From contig CAWIGZ010000011.1 of NCBI GenBank assembly GCA_963835825.1, positions 1 to 64,000 of the forward strand: a stretch of DNA of 64,000 bases, read 5' to 3'. Positions 26,860 to 35,118 of the stretch are shown here, piece after piece. A program made the translations under genes and the position numbers. Source of the DNA: JADGRB01 sp963835825. GTDB lineage: Bacteria; Myxococcota_A; Polyangia; Fen-1088. The notes under the pieces were generated by a model. The model saw only the letters and a program-made list of their open reading frames with translations, was not told where the DNA came from and did not search any database. Within the stretch, counting starts at the first letter, position 1. Each line of letters begins with the position of its first letter.

Positions 26860-26908
26860 GATCGGAATGGTCGACCGTCGGGTGCGCACGGCTCCCAACC
26901 CGTCGCCA

Positions 26909-26948
26909 CCTGACCGTGATCGAATTTCGGGGTAACGTCCAGCGCGGG
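26909..26948. repeat. 40-bp direct repeat, right copy (island boundary)
   Basis: This copy is identical to 16021-16060 except for T instead of G at the twelfth base. It ends immediately before the ATG of the aldehyde dehydrogenase at 26949 and includes the GGTAACGTC box at 26931-26939. Confidence 0.9.
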
Positions 26949-28447
26949 ATGGACGAGGCGCGCATTCAGGAGATCGTCGACCGCGTGATGGCGCGGGTCG
27001 GCGCCGGCGAGGTGCCCGAGACGCCGCTGGAGGCGGTGCGCACGCCGCCGGCGGGGTTCGTGCCGCCGTCGTCCTCCCTCGCGCGTCGCCCCCGGCCGTC
27101 CGCCGCCGTGACGTCGACGTCCCTCGGGGGCGCCGGGGCGTCTTTCCGGACGTGGAGAGCGCCGTCAAGGCCGCGCGCCGGGCCCACGAAGAGAACGAGG
27201 CGGCGTCGCTGCAGGCGCGGCAGCGCTGGGTTGCGGCGATGCGCGCCACCGCCCACGCGCACGTCGACGAGCTGGCCAAGCTGGCGGTCGCCGAGACCGG
27301 CTACGGCCGCGTCGCCGACAAGGTGACGAAGAACCGGCTGGCCATCGACAAGACGCCGGGAACCGAGGCGCTGGCGCCGATCGCCTTTTCGGGCGACGGC
27401 GGGCTGACCATCGTCGAGCGGGCCAGCTACGGCGTCATCGGGTCGATCACGCCGACGACGAACTCGACGGAAACGGTCATCAACAACGGCATCGGCATGG
27501 TCGCCGGCGGCAACGCGGTAGTGTTCAATGCCCACCCCTACGCGGCCAAGACGTCGGCGTACCTGGTGCACCTCTTGAACGAGGCGATCGCCGCCGCGGG
27601 CGGGCCGGAGTCGTTGCTCTGTTGCGTCGAGCGGCCGACCATCGAGAGCGCCGAGTTGCTGATGCGCCACCCGGGCGTGCGCCTGCTGGTCGTCACCGGC
27701 GGGCCCGGCGTGGTGAAGGCGGCGATGGGGAGCGGCAAGAAGGTGATCGCGGCCGGCCCCGGCAATCCGCCCGCCGTCGTCGACGAGACCGCCGATCTGG
27801 AGGTCGCCGCCGCCGGCATCGTCGAGGGGGCGTCGGTCGACAACAACATCCTCTGCACCGCGGAGAAGGAGATCGTCGCCGTCGATGGGATCGCCACGCC
27901 GCTGCTGGAACGGCTGGGGCGGGCCGGCTGCCTGGTGCTGAACGACCGGCAGGTCAAGGCGCTGGAGAAGGTGGTGCTGCACCAGGGTTCGAGCGGCGTC
28001 CACGCCAACAAGGACTTCGTCGGCAAGAACGCGGGGCTCATCGCCCGCCAGATCGGCGTGACCGCCGGCGACGAGCTGCGCCTGCTGGTCGCCGACGTCG
28101 ACGAGAAGCACCCCTTCGTGCAGCTGGAGCTGCTGATGCCGGTGCTGCCGCTGGTGCGCGTCCCCGACGCCGTCACCGCCATCGCCACCGCCAAGCGGGT
28201 CGAGCACGGCTTCTGCCACACGGCGGTGATGTACTCGCGCAACATCGCCAACCTGCACGCCATGGCCCGCACCATCAACACGTCGATCTTCGTGAAGAAC
28301 GCCTCCAACCTGGCGGGCCTGGGTCTGGGGGGCGAGGGCTACACCTCGTTCACCATCGCCTCACCGACGGGCGAGGGGCTCACCACGGTTCGCAACTTCA
28401 CCCGCGAGCGGCGCTGCACGTTGAAGGAATACTTTCGTATCGTTTGA
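26949..28447 (+). pseudogene. Microcompartment CoA-type aldehyde dehydrogenase with encapsulation peptide (one frameshift)
   Basis: The start is ATG 26949. The first 17 or so residues, MDEARIQEIVDRVMARV, form an amphipathic helix like the encapsulation peptides of PduP/EutE-type enzymes. A Pro-rich linker follows (about residues 20-45), then a frame change near 27130, then the dehydrogenase domain with TTNSTETVINNGIGMVAGGN, the catalytic Cys in NNILCTAEKE and GLGGEGYTSFTIASPTGEG. It should oxidise an aldehyde to acyl-CoA with NAD inside the shell. The joined length is about 500 residues. The next gene, a BMC-T, overlaps the stop by one base. The break in the linker is probably an indel. The substrate is unknown. 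Confidence 0.88.
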
Positions 28448-29019
28448 TGGCCGACGCGCTGGCGCTGATCGAGCTGGGATCCATCGCCCGCGGCCACCGG
28501 GTGGCGGACGCCATGCTCAAACGCGCGCCGGTGAACCTGATGCGCGCCGACTGGGTCACGCCCGGCAAGTTTCTGGTTCTGGTCGACGGCGGCGTCGCCG
28601 AGGTGGACGAGGCCTATCGGGTCGGGCTGGAGGTGGCGGGCGAGCGGCTGCTCGACCGGCTGTTTCTTCCGCAGGCGCACGCCGCCCTCTGGCCGGCGCT
28701 GGCGGGCGAGGCGCGGGCGGGGATCGTCGACGCGCTGGGGATCGTCGAGACCACGACGGTGGCCGCCACGCTGCTGGCCGCCGACGCGGCGGCCAAGGCG
28801 GCCCAGGTGCGCCTCATCGAGCTGCAGCTCGCCCGGGGCATCGGGGGGAAGGGGTTCTTCACCCTCACCGGGCCGCTGGCCGAGGTGGAGGCGGCGGTCG
28901 ATGCGGCGGTCGGGATCCTGGACGCGGCCGTCCTGGCCGCCACCGAGATCATCGCCGCCCCCCATGCGGATCTGGCGCGAAAACTGCGATCGAGAGACGA
29001 ACCCCCTCATACCCGTTGA
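28447..29019 (+). CDS. Microcompartment shell protein, tandem BMC domain (BMC-T1 type)
   Basis: This intact protein of 190 residues has two BMC domains: ALALIELGSIARGHRVADAM at the start of the first, GIVDALGIVETTTVAATLLA at the second, and GIGGKGFFTLTGPLAEVEAA near the end. It resembles, from memory, the single-layer trimer BMC-T1 of Haliangium ochraceum. Trimers fill hexamer-like places in the shell and may have a larger or metal-cluster pore. The ATG overlaps the dehydrogenase stop (TGATG), so translation is coupled. Confidence 0.92.
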   Translation: MADALALIELGSIARGHRVADAMLKRAPVNLMRADWVTPGKFLVLVDGGVAEVDEAYRVGLEVAGERLLDRLFLPQAHAALWPALAGEARAGIVDALGIVETTTVAATLLAADAAAKAAQVRLIELQLARGIGGKGFFTLTGPLAEVEAAVDAAVGILDAAVLAATEIIAAPHADLARKLRSRDEPPHTR

Positions 29020-29052
29020 AAGCGGGCCGCATTAGCGGTAGCACCTTGGCCC

Positions 29053-30135
29053 ATGAGCAACCGCGTGTTCAACTTCAGCGCAGGGCCGGCCATGCTGCCG
29101 ACCGAGGTTTTGGAAGCATCCGCCAAGGCTCTGGTCGATTTCCAGGGCAAGGGCTTCGGCATCGCCGAATGCAGCCACCGGGGGAAGGAGTTCGACGGCG
29201 TCCTCGACGAGGCGATCGCCAAGTGCAAGTCGCTGCTGTCGGTCCCCGACACGCACGACATCCTGTTCCTGCAGGGCGGGGCCACGCAGCTCTTCAACAC
29301 CATCCCGATGAACTTCCTGACCGACAAGCCGGCCGAGTACGTGGTCGGCGGCGAGTGGTCGAAGAAGGCCGCCGGCGCCGCGCAGAGCGCCTACGGCGAG
29401 AAGGTCAAGGTCATCGCCAGCAGCGAGGAGACCAAGTTCGACCGGCCGCCGACTGGCTGGAAGGCTGACCCGAACGCCGCCTACCTTCACGTCTGCTCGA
29501 ACGAGACGGTGCACGGGCATCGCCTCGTCGAGTGGCCCGAGCACCCGACGCTGGTGGTCGACGCCAGCTCCGAGATGATGTCCCGCCCGCACCCGGTGTC
29601 GCGCACCGCGCTGATCTATGCCGGCGCGCAGAAGAACCTGGGCCCGGCCGGCGTGGTGCTGGCGATCGTCCGCAAGGACCTCTACCCGCGCATCGCCAAG
29701 AGCGTGCCCAAGATCTTCAGCTTCCAGGCCAACGCCGAGGCCAAGAGCTGCCTCAACACGCCGCCCACGTTCGGGATCTACTTCCTGCTCGAGACCTTCC
29801 GCTGGCTGGAGTCGCAAGGGGGCCTGGCGGCGATCGAGAAGCGCAACGCCGAGAAGGCGGCGCTGATCTACGGCGCCATCGACGGCTCGGGCGGCTTCTA
29901 CAAGGGGACCGTCGCCGACAAGAGCGCGCGCAGCCACATGAACGTGACCTACCTCCTGCCCAGCGAGGAGCTCACCGACAAGTTCGTGAAGGAGGCCTCC
30001 AAGAACGGGATGGTGGCGCTCAAGGGCTACCGCACCGTCGGCGGCATCCGCGCGTCGATCTACAACGCCATGCCGGTGGCGGGCGCCAAGGCGCTGGCCG
30101 ACTTCATGGGCACCTTCGCCAAGGCGAACGGCTGA
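29053..30135 (+). CDS. serC: Phosphoserine aminotransferase
   Basis: The 360-residue protein is a PLP-dependent class V aminotransferase: VFNFSAGPAMLPTEVLEASA at the N-terminus, SHRGKEFDGVLDEA, LFLQGGATQLFNTIPMNFL, VVDASSEMMSRP with the cofactor Asp, and the Lys of the Schiff base in YAGAQKNLGPAGV. It converts 3-phosphohydroxypyruvate and glutamate to phosphoserine in the serine pathway. It sits 33 bp after the BMC-T gene; this may be chance. The gene is intact and of normal length. Confidence 0.96.
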   Translation: MSNRVFNFSAGPAMLPTEVLEASAKALVDFQGKGFGIAECSHRGKEFDGVLDEAIAKCKSLLSVPDTHDILFLQGGATQLFNTIPMNFLTDKPAEYVVGGEWSKKAAGAAQSAYGEKVKVIASSEETKFDRPPTGWKADPNAAYLHVCSNETVHGHRLVEWPEHPTLVVDASSEMMSRPHPVSRTALIYAGAQKNLGPAGVVLAIVRKDLYPRIAKSVPKIFSFQANAEAKSCLNTPPTFGIYFLLETFRWLESQGGLAAIEKRNAEKAALIYGAIDGSGGFYKGTVADKSARSHMNVTYLLPSEELTDKFVKEASKNGMVALKGYRTVGGIRASIYNAMPVAGAKALADFMGTFAKANG

Positions 30136-30175
30136 TCGTTGGTCGACGGACGCCGGGGGGCAGCCCCTCCGGCGG

Positions 30176-31567
30176 TCACTCGGTTCGCCGGAACTTCTGC
30201 GGATCGAGGCCGAACTTCTTGATCCAGCGCCAGACGGCGGCGCGGTGCTTGCCGAGCTCGCGCGAGACGTCGGCCACGTTGCCCTCGAAGCGGCGCAGCG
30301 ACTCCTCGATCTGCGCGGGCGTCGGCGACGGCCCGGTGCTGCGCCGCTGGCCCGAGACTGCGCCGGCCGGGGCCGACAGGACGCGGGCGATCGGCTCCGG
30401 CAGATCGCGCAGCGCGATCGGCTTGTCCCCGCCGGTCAGCACGGCCGCGGTGGAGATGATCTTTTCCAGCTCGCGGACGTTGAGCGGCCAGCCGTGCAGC
30501 GCCAGCGCGCGGAAGGCGGGCTGGTCGAATTTTGCCGTCGACGAAGCGCGCGTCAGAAAGTGCGCGGTGAGCGCCCCCAGGTCCTCGACGCGGTTGCGCA
30601 GCGGCGGCAGATAGATCGGCGCCGCGCCGAGGCGCCCCACGATGTCGTCGCGCAGGCCGCTCGGCCCCTTGCCCGGGCCGGCGGCGGTGCGGTTGGTGGC
30701 GGCGATGATGCGCACGTCCATCTGGCGCGGCCGCGTCGACCCCAGCGGCGTCAGCTCGCGGTCCTGCAGAAAGCGCAGGATCTTGATCTGCGCCTCGGCC
30801 GTCATCTCGCCGATCTCGTCGAGGAACAGCGTCCCCCCCTCGGCCTCCTCGATGAGCCCGGCCTTGGCCTGGTGGGCGGTGGAGTGCGCCCCCTGCCGGT
30901 ACCCGAACAGCTCGCTTTCGACCAGCTCGCGCGGGATGGCGGCGCAGTTGATGGCGACGAAACGGCCCTTGCGGCCGCTGGCCTGGTGCACGGCCCGCGC
31001 GTAGACCTCCTTGCCGGCGCCGGTCTCGCCGAGGATCAACAGCTCGCCGTCGGACGCCGCCAGCCGCCGCAGCCGATCGCAGGCCACCGCCAGCGCCGGC
31101 GAGGTGGTCGCCACCGGGCCGAACGGCGCCACCAGCTCGGCCTTGATCGCCTCCAGCTCGATCTGCGACACCATCCGGAAGACAGCGACGTGGTTGCCGA
31201 AGAAGAGCAGCGCGCCGTCGCGGAGGCGCACCTTTCCGTCTTTCCCGTCGACGCGCTGGTTGTCGATCCAGGTGCCGTTCTTGCTGGCGAGATCTTCCAG
31301 ATCGAACCCGCCCGCGCCGCGGGTGAGGCGCGCGTGCTGGCTGGAGATCAGACCGTCGTCGAGGACGGCGGCGTTGGCCCCGGCCGGCACGCCTTCCCCC
31401 CGCCGTCCGACGAAGAGATCGTCGCCGGCGATCTGCAGCCGGGTGCGCGGCGCGAGCGCGGGGGCGTCCGCGCTGCCGGCGACCAGCAGCACCGCCCGAT
31501 CCTTCTGCTCACCCGGGGAGAGAGGAGACTGAACCGCCGTCAGCGTACGTTCGGCGGGATCGCGCAT
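30176..31567 (-). CDS. FHA-domain enhancer-binding protein lacking the GAFTGA loop
   Basis: The 463-residue protein has an FHA domain at about 40-130 (LISSQHARL and SKNGTWIDNQRV, phosphothreonine-binding pattern), an AAA+ domain at about 150-385 with GETGAGKE, LFLDEIGEMT and WPLNVRELEK, and a Fis-type HTH (VADVSRELGKHRAAVWRWIK). The surface loop that contacts sigma-54, normally GAFTGA, reads GAHSTA here (YRQGAHSTAHQ). That change usually abolishes sigma-54 contact, so it may regulate by another route. Such FHA regulators are common in myxobacteria and are thought to respond to Ser/Thr kinases. It is convergent with serC. Confidence 0.88.
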   Translation of the reverse strand: MRDPAERTLTAVQSPLSPGEQKDRAVLLVAGSADAPALAPRTRLQIAGDDLFVGRRGEGVPAGANAAVLDDGLISSQHARLTRGAGGFDLEDLASKNGTWIDNQRVDGKDGKVRLRDGALLFFGNHVAVFRMVSQIELEAIKAELVAPFGPVATTSPALAVACDRLRRLAASDGELLILGETGAGKEVYARAVHQASGRKGRFVAINCAAIPRELVESELFGYRQGAHSTAHQAKAGLIEEAEGGTLFLDEIGEMTAEAQIKILRFLQDRELTPLGSTRPRQMDVRIIAATNRTAAGPGKGPSGLRDDIVGRLGAAPIYLPPLRNRVEDLGALTAHFLTRASSTAKFDQPAFRALALHGWPLNVRELEKIISTAAVLTGGDKPIALRDLPEPIARVLSAPAGAVSGQRRSTGPSPTPAQIEESLRRFEGNVADVSRELGKHRAAVWRWIKKFGLDPQKFRRTE

Positions 31568-31592
31568 CCTTGGGAGACTAACATCAACTAGA

Positions 31593-31615
31593 TTCGGGAA
31601 CCCTGGGAGGGTTCC
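31593..31615. terminator. Palindromic hairpin (possible terminator or REP-like element)
   Basis: A ten-base stem CGGGAACCCT with a GGG loop and perfect complement lies 25 bp upstream of the FHA gene and 50 bp past the RCC1 gene stop. It has no T-run. A close relative (CGGGACCCT-GAG-AGGGTCCCG) occurs at 59283-59303 inside a coding region, so it may belong to a dispersed repeat. Confidence 0.5.
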
Positions 31616-31664
31616 CGAGCCCTCCCGCGAAGGACTCCGCCGAGCAAAGCTCGGCCGCCGCCTT

Positions 31665-34070
31665 TCAGTCGCAGGCGACGCGCGCCAGCTCGGGGGCGCT
31701 GCTTGTGAGGGTGACGGCGTCGCCCAGCTGGCCGCTGGTGTCGGCGCCCCAGCAGGTGACGGTGTGTGCGGCGCTGGAGGCGCAGGTGTGCAGCGCGCCG
31801 GCGCTCACCGCGCCGCTGGCGCCGCCGACCCGGGCGGGCGTCGGACGATCGACGGTGGTGCCGTCCCCGAGCTGACCGCTGTCGTTCGCGCCCCAGCACC
31901 AGACGCTGGCGTCGCCGAGGCTGGCGCAGCTGTGGGCGCCGCCGGCCGAGACGCCGGTGGCCGCCGCGGGGAGGGGGACAGCGGCCGGCCCGCCGACGTT
32001 CGTCGCCGCCGCGCCGAGGCCGAGCTGGCCGCGATCGTCGGCGCCCCAGCACCAGACGCCGCCCGAATCGTCGACGGCGCAGGTGTGCGCGCCGCCGGCC
32101 GAGAGCGAGCGGACCGGGGCGCCGCCGGCCAGCGATACCGGCGCCGGCGTCGGTTGATTCGCTCCCGCGCCGACACCCACCTGACCGCTGTCGTTGCGCC
32201 CCCAGCACCAGGGCTGCCCGGTCACGTCGACGGCGCAGGTGTGCCCGCCCCCGGCGGTGACGGCCGCCGCGCGCACGGCGTTCGGGCCGAGCGGCACCAG
32301 CGCCGGCGTAGGTCGGGAGGTCAGCGTTCCGTCGCCGAGCTGGCCATAGCTGTTGTCGCCGAAGCAGAAGATCTCGCCGCCCAGGCCGTCGGCGGGCTCG
32401 ACGAGCACGCAGCTGTGGGCGCCGCCGCCGGCGACGGCGGTCGCCTGGCCGGCGCCGCTGGGCAGCGAAACCTCAATCGGGAACGGCGTGTCGATGAGGT
32501 GCCCGGGGCCGAGCTGTCCGCTCGAGCCGCGCCCCCAGCACCAGAGTCCGCCCGACGCGTCGACCGCGCAGCTGTGCAGCGCGCCGGCGGAGATGCCGCC
32601 CGGGACCAGCGGCAGCTCGATGGCCCCCGGCTCCGAACGATCGACGTCACCGTTGTCGCCGAGCTGGCCGGCCTGTTCGGAGCCCCAGCAGACGAAGCCC
32701 TCCGGGTCGCCCGGCGCCACGGCGCGGCCGACGGCGCAGCTGTGCGCGCCGCCGGCGGTGACCTGGTCGGCGGTCAGGGCGATCGGCGTCGCGAGCGGCC
32801 GGACGACGTCGTGGCCGGTGCCGAGCTGGCCGTAATGGTCGTCTCCCCAGCAGAAGATCGCGCCGTCGCTGGTGGCCGCGCACGAGAAGGTCGCGCCGGC
32901 GGTCACCTTGACGCCGTTGCCGAGGCCGGTGACGGGGACCGGCTCGGCCAGGCTGCTCATCGATCCTTCGCCCAGCTGGCCGCTGCTGTTCTGCCCCCAG
33001 CAGAGAACCTGGCCGTTGAGGCGCACGGCGCAGGTGTGCTGGGCGCCGGCGGCGATCGCCACCGGATCGATGACGATCGGAACCAGCGTCGGTTGGCCCA
33101 TCGCCGCGGAGCCGCCGCTGGCGTTGCTCCCCAGCTGCCCCTGGCTGTTGTCGCCCCAGCAGCGGATGGCCCCCGCGCTCATGGCGCAGGTGTGCGAGAG
33201 GCCGGTGGCGACCGAGACGACGTTCTGCAGCCCGGAGACGGCGACCGGCTGCGCGCGGTTGACCTGGGTTCCGTCGCCCAGCTGCCCGCTGGAGTTGCTC
33301 CCCCAGCAGACAACGGAGCCGTCGAGGAGCACGGCGCAGGCGTGCAGCCAGTGCGCCGACAACGCGCGCGCGCCGGCCAGCCCCAGCACCGGCGTCGCTG
33401 CGCGCGGCGTGGCGCCGGGAGCGCCGTCGCCGAGCTGGCCATCGCGATCGTCACCCCAGCAGACGGCGCTGCGATCGGCGAGCAGCGCGCAGGAGAACCC
33501 GGAGCCGGCCACCACCGCCGTCGCCCCGGCCACGCCGGGGACCGCGATCGGCGTGTGGCGATCGACGCCGCCGCCGTCGCCCAGCTGTCCGGTGTCGTCG
33601 GCCCCCCAGCAGACCACGGTGCCGCCGGCGCGCACTGCGCAGGCGTGCCGCTCGCCGGTCGCCAGCGCAACGGCGTCGGTGAGTCCCGAGACGCGCACGC
33701 CGGCCGAGCGGGGGGTGATCGTTCCGTCGCCGAGCTGGCCGTCGTCGTTGCGCCCCCAGCAGCTGACGCCGCCGTCCTGCCGCAGCAGGCAGGTGGCCGC
33801 GCCGCCCGCGGAGAGCGCGATGATGGGGTTCGCGGCGCAAGACGTGGCGACGCAGGCGTCGGAGCTGTCGCCCGCCGCGTGCAGGTAACGGCGGTGGGAG
33901 GCGCACGTCGCATCGAAGCTGCTGCAGCGGTTGTTCAGCTCGCAGAAGGCGCCCACCCCGCACTGTCCGTCGGCGTGACAGATGAAGTCGCCGGGGCCGT
34001 AGCAGGAGGGCAGGGCGCCGAGGGCGCTCAGCGCCACCAGCGCGGCGGTGCCGGCGGCCGCTCGATTCAA
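31665..34070 (-). CDS. RCC1-repeat lipoprotein
   Basis: The 801-residue protein starts with a lipoprotein signal (LVALSALGALPSCYGPG) and a Cys-rich head (residues 25-80), followed by about 14 RCC1-like repeats with the signature CWGxNxxGQLGDG, i.e. two seven-bladed beta-propellers. Each repeat has a Cys in an H-(S/A/T)-CA(V/L) strand and a second in CWG, so each blade may be locked by a disulfide, fitting life outside the cytoplasm. Myxobacteria have many such surface proteins. It is followed by 34067-34708, whose stop overlaps the start here by 4 bp. The long open frame on the opposite strand is an artefact of GC-rich codon use. Confidence 0.9.
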   Translation of the reverse strand: MNRAAAGTAALVALSALGALPSCYGPGDFICHADGQCGVGAFCELNNRCSSFDATCASHRRYLHAAGDSSDACVATSCAANPIIALSAGGAATCLLRQDGGVSCWGRNDDGQLGDGTITPRSAGVRVSGLTDAVALATGERHACAVRAGGTVVCWGADDTGQLGDGGGVDRHTPIAVPGVAGATAVVAGSGFSCALLADRSAVCWGDDRDGQLGDGAPGATPRAATPVLGLAGARALSAHWLHACAVLLDGSVVCWGSNSSGQLGDGTQVNRAQPVAVSGLQNVVSVATGLSHTCAMSAGAIRCWGDNSQGQLGSNASGGSAAMGQPTLVPIVIDPVAIAAGAQHTCAVRLNGQVLCWGQNSSGQLGEGSMSSLAEPVPVTGLGNGVKVTAGATFSCAATSDGAIFCWGDDHYGQLGTGHDVVRPLATPIALTADQVTAGGAHSCAVGRAVAPGDPEGFVCWGSEQAGQLGDNGDVDRSEPGAIELPLVPGGISAGALHSCAVDASGGLWCWGRGSSGQLGPGHLIDTPFPIEVSLPSGAGQATAVAGGGAHSCVLVEPADGLGGEIFCFGDNSYGQLGDGTLTSRPTPALVPLGPNAVRAAAVTAGGGHTCAVDVTGQPWCWGRNDSGQVGVGAGANQPTPAPVSLAGGAPVRSLSAGGAHTCAVDDSGGVWCWGADDRGQLGLGAAATNVGGPAAVPLPAAATGVSAGGAHSCASLGDASVWCWGANDSGQLGDGTTVDRPTPARVGGASGAVSAGALHTCASSAAHTVTCWGADTSGQLGDAVTLTSSAPELARVACD

Positions 34071-34708
34071 AACGCGCCTCCCAGCACGCCGGGACCGATC
34101 CAGACGGCGACGATCTGGTTCCGGGCCTGCCGGCGCACCAGAAGAAAGCGCGCCACGCCCGTCGCGGTCAGCGCCGCACCGACGGCCAGCGCGCCGATCG
34201 CCACGTCGAGGCGCGCGCCGGCCGTCGACCAGCGGCTCTGGTAGGCCGCGTAGGTCGGCGCGTTCGCGGCGTCGCTGCGCGCGCTGGCGGCCGCCACCAG
34301 GTAACCGACACCGATGCCCAGCGCGGCCACGCCGGTGCCGGTCAGCGCCAGCCCCCAGGGGTCGTGGCTCCAGCGCGGCGGCGCCGGCTTCGGTGGCGGC
34401 GGCGCGGGCGGCGGCGTCACGATCACCACCTCGGGTTTCCTGGCCAGCTCCTGCGCGCAGCGCGCCAGCGCGATCTGCGTGGCGTCGACCTGCAACGCGG
34501 GGGGTCTGGTGGTCAAGAAGCGCTGGTAGAGAACGACCGCGCCGCGACAGTCGCCCGAGAGCCGCATGGCCTGCGCCTCGGCGAACAGGAGCTCGCGGCG
34601 GGGATCGAGGGCGAAGCCCTCTTCCAGATCGCGGATGGCCGCCGCGTAGTCGTGCGTCTCGAACTCCTTCAGCGCGCGGTCGTAGAGGGCCTGCGCCGCC
34701 GGGTGCAT
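34067..34708 (-). CDS. TPR-containing envelope protein with membrane helices
   Basis: Its 213 residues from ATG 34708 contain two TPR-like units (QALYDRALKEFETHDYAAAI, FAEAQAMRLSGDCRGAVVLY), a Pro-rich linker and two hydrophobic helices (GLALTGTGVAALGIGVGYLV and GALAVGAALTATGVARFLLV). The same frame upstream to about 34835 encodes a likely signal peptide (SLLAVVAGGVVALAPVARAA) but lacks a standard start codon, so either a rare start is used or an indel hides it. It lies 4 bp from the RCC1 gene (overlapping stop and start), so they are co-transcribed. The layout resembles other myxobacterial TPR/PEGA-like surface proteins. Confidence 0.7.
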   Translation of the reverse strand: MHPAAQALYDRALKEFETHDYAAAIRDLEEGFALDPRRELLFAEAQAMRLSGDCRGAVVLYQRFLTTRPPALQVDATQIALARCAQELARKPEVVIVTPPPAPPPPKPAPPRWSHDPWGLALTGTGVAALGIGVGYLVAAASARSDAANAPTYAAYQSRWSTAGARLDVAIGALAVGAALTATGVARFLLVRRQARNQIVAVWIGPGVLGGAF

Positions 34709-34835
34709 CGGGCCTTCCGGCTCACCGGGGCCGCTCTGGGGAGCCGCGGCGCTCGGCGCGGCCGCGCGCGCGACCGGCGCGAGCGCGACGACGCCGCCCG
34801 CGACGACAGCGAGCAGGCTGCAGCGAAGAGCGCGC

Positions 34836-35118
34836 CGTAGGTGCCCGGATCGAGGTGAAGGCCCACGCTGAATGGCCCGTCCACGTTATGCCCCGGCCAC
34901 AGCGCTGTCGAGACCGTAGGTCGTCACTCGAAGCTGATCGACAGCGCCAATGTAGGCAGGACGCCGTCGGACGTCGATGAGACTCCCGCCTCGGATAAGA
35001 CTCGTCAGGGTTAGAGCCGGTTGCAATCTGCCAGCGTCCTCCGACGGTGAGACGCAGACTGCGATCGTCGACCCTCCGAGCGAGACCCACCGACGCAAGT
35101 TGATTCGAGCCGGCGGCA
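34836..35118. other. Intergenic stretch, possible gene remnant
   Basis: I see no intact gene. Minus-strand frames contain barrel-like pieces (DRSLRLTVGGRWQIATGS near 35020-35080 and VRRRPAYIGAVDQLRVTTYG near 34915-34975) that could be the end of a broken outer-membrane protein, but the signal is weak. Confidence 0.3.

Larger units (their letters stand above)
16061..26908. mobile_element. 10.8-kb defence island flanked by 40-bp direct repeats
   Basis: The block contains hsdR, fic, hsdS, hsdM, a CARF-type sigma-54 activator and a divergent gene with a PD-(D/E)XK-like domain. It interrupts a microcompartment locus: shell genes lie on the left and the aldehyde dehydrogenase plus a second BMC-T on the right. 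The right repeat copy abuts the dehydrogenase ATG directly, so the repeat probably represents the original promoter region used as insertion site. No recombinase or transposase gene is inside, so the mechanism is unknown. Confidence 0.7.

Noticed and set aside
31764..34244. 826-codon open frame on the plus strand opposite the RCC1 gene
   Set aside because: It is antisense to a clear repeat protein and has no signal or domain; long open frames opposite GC-rich genes arise from codon bias.
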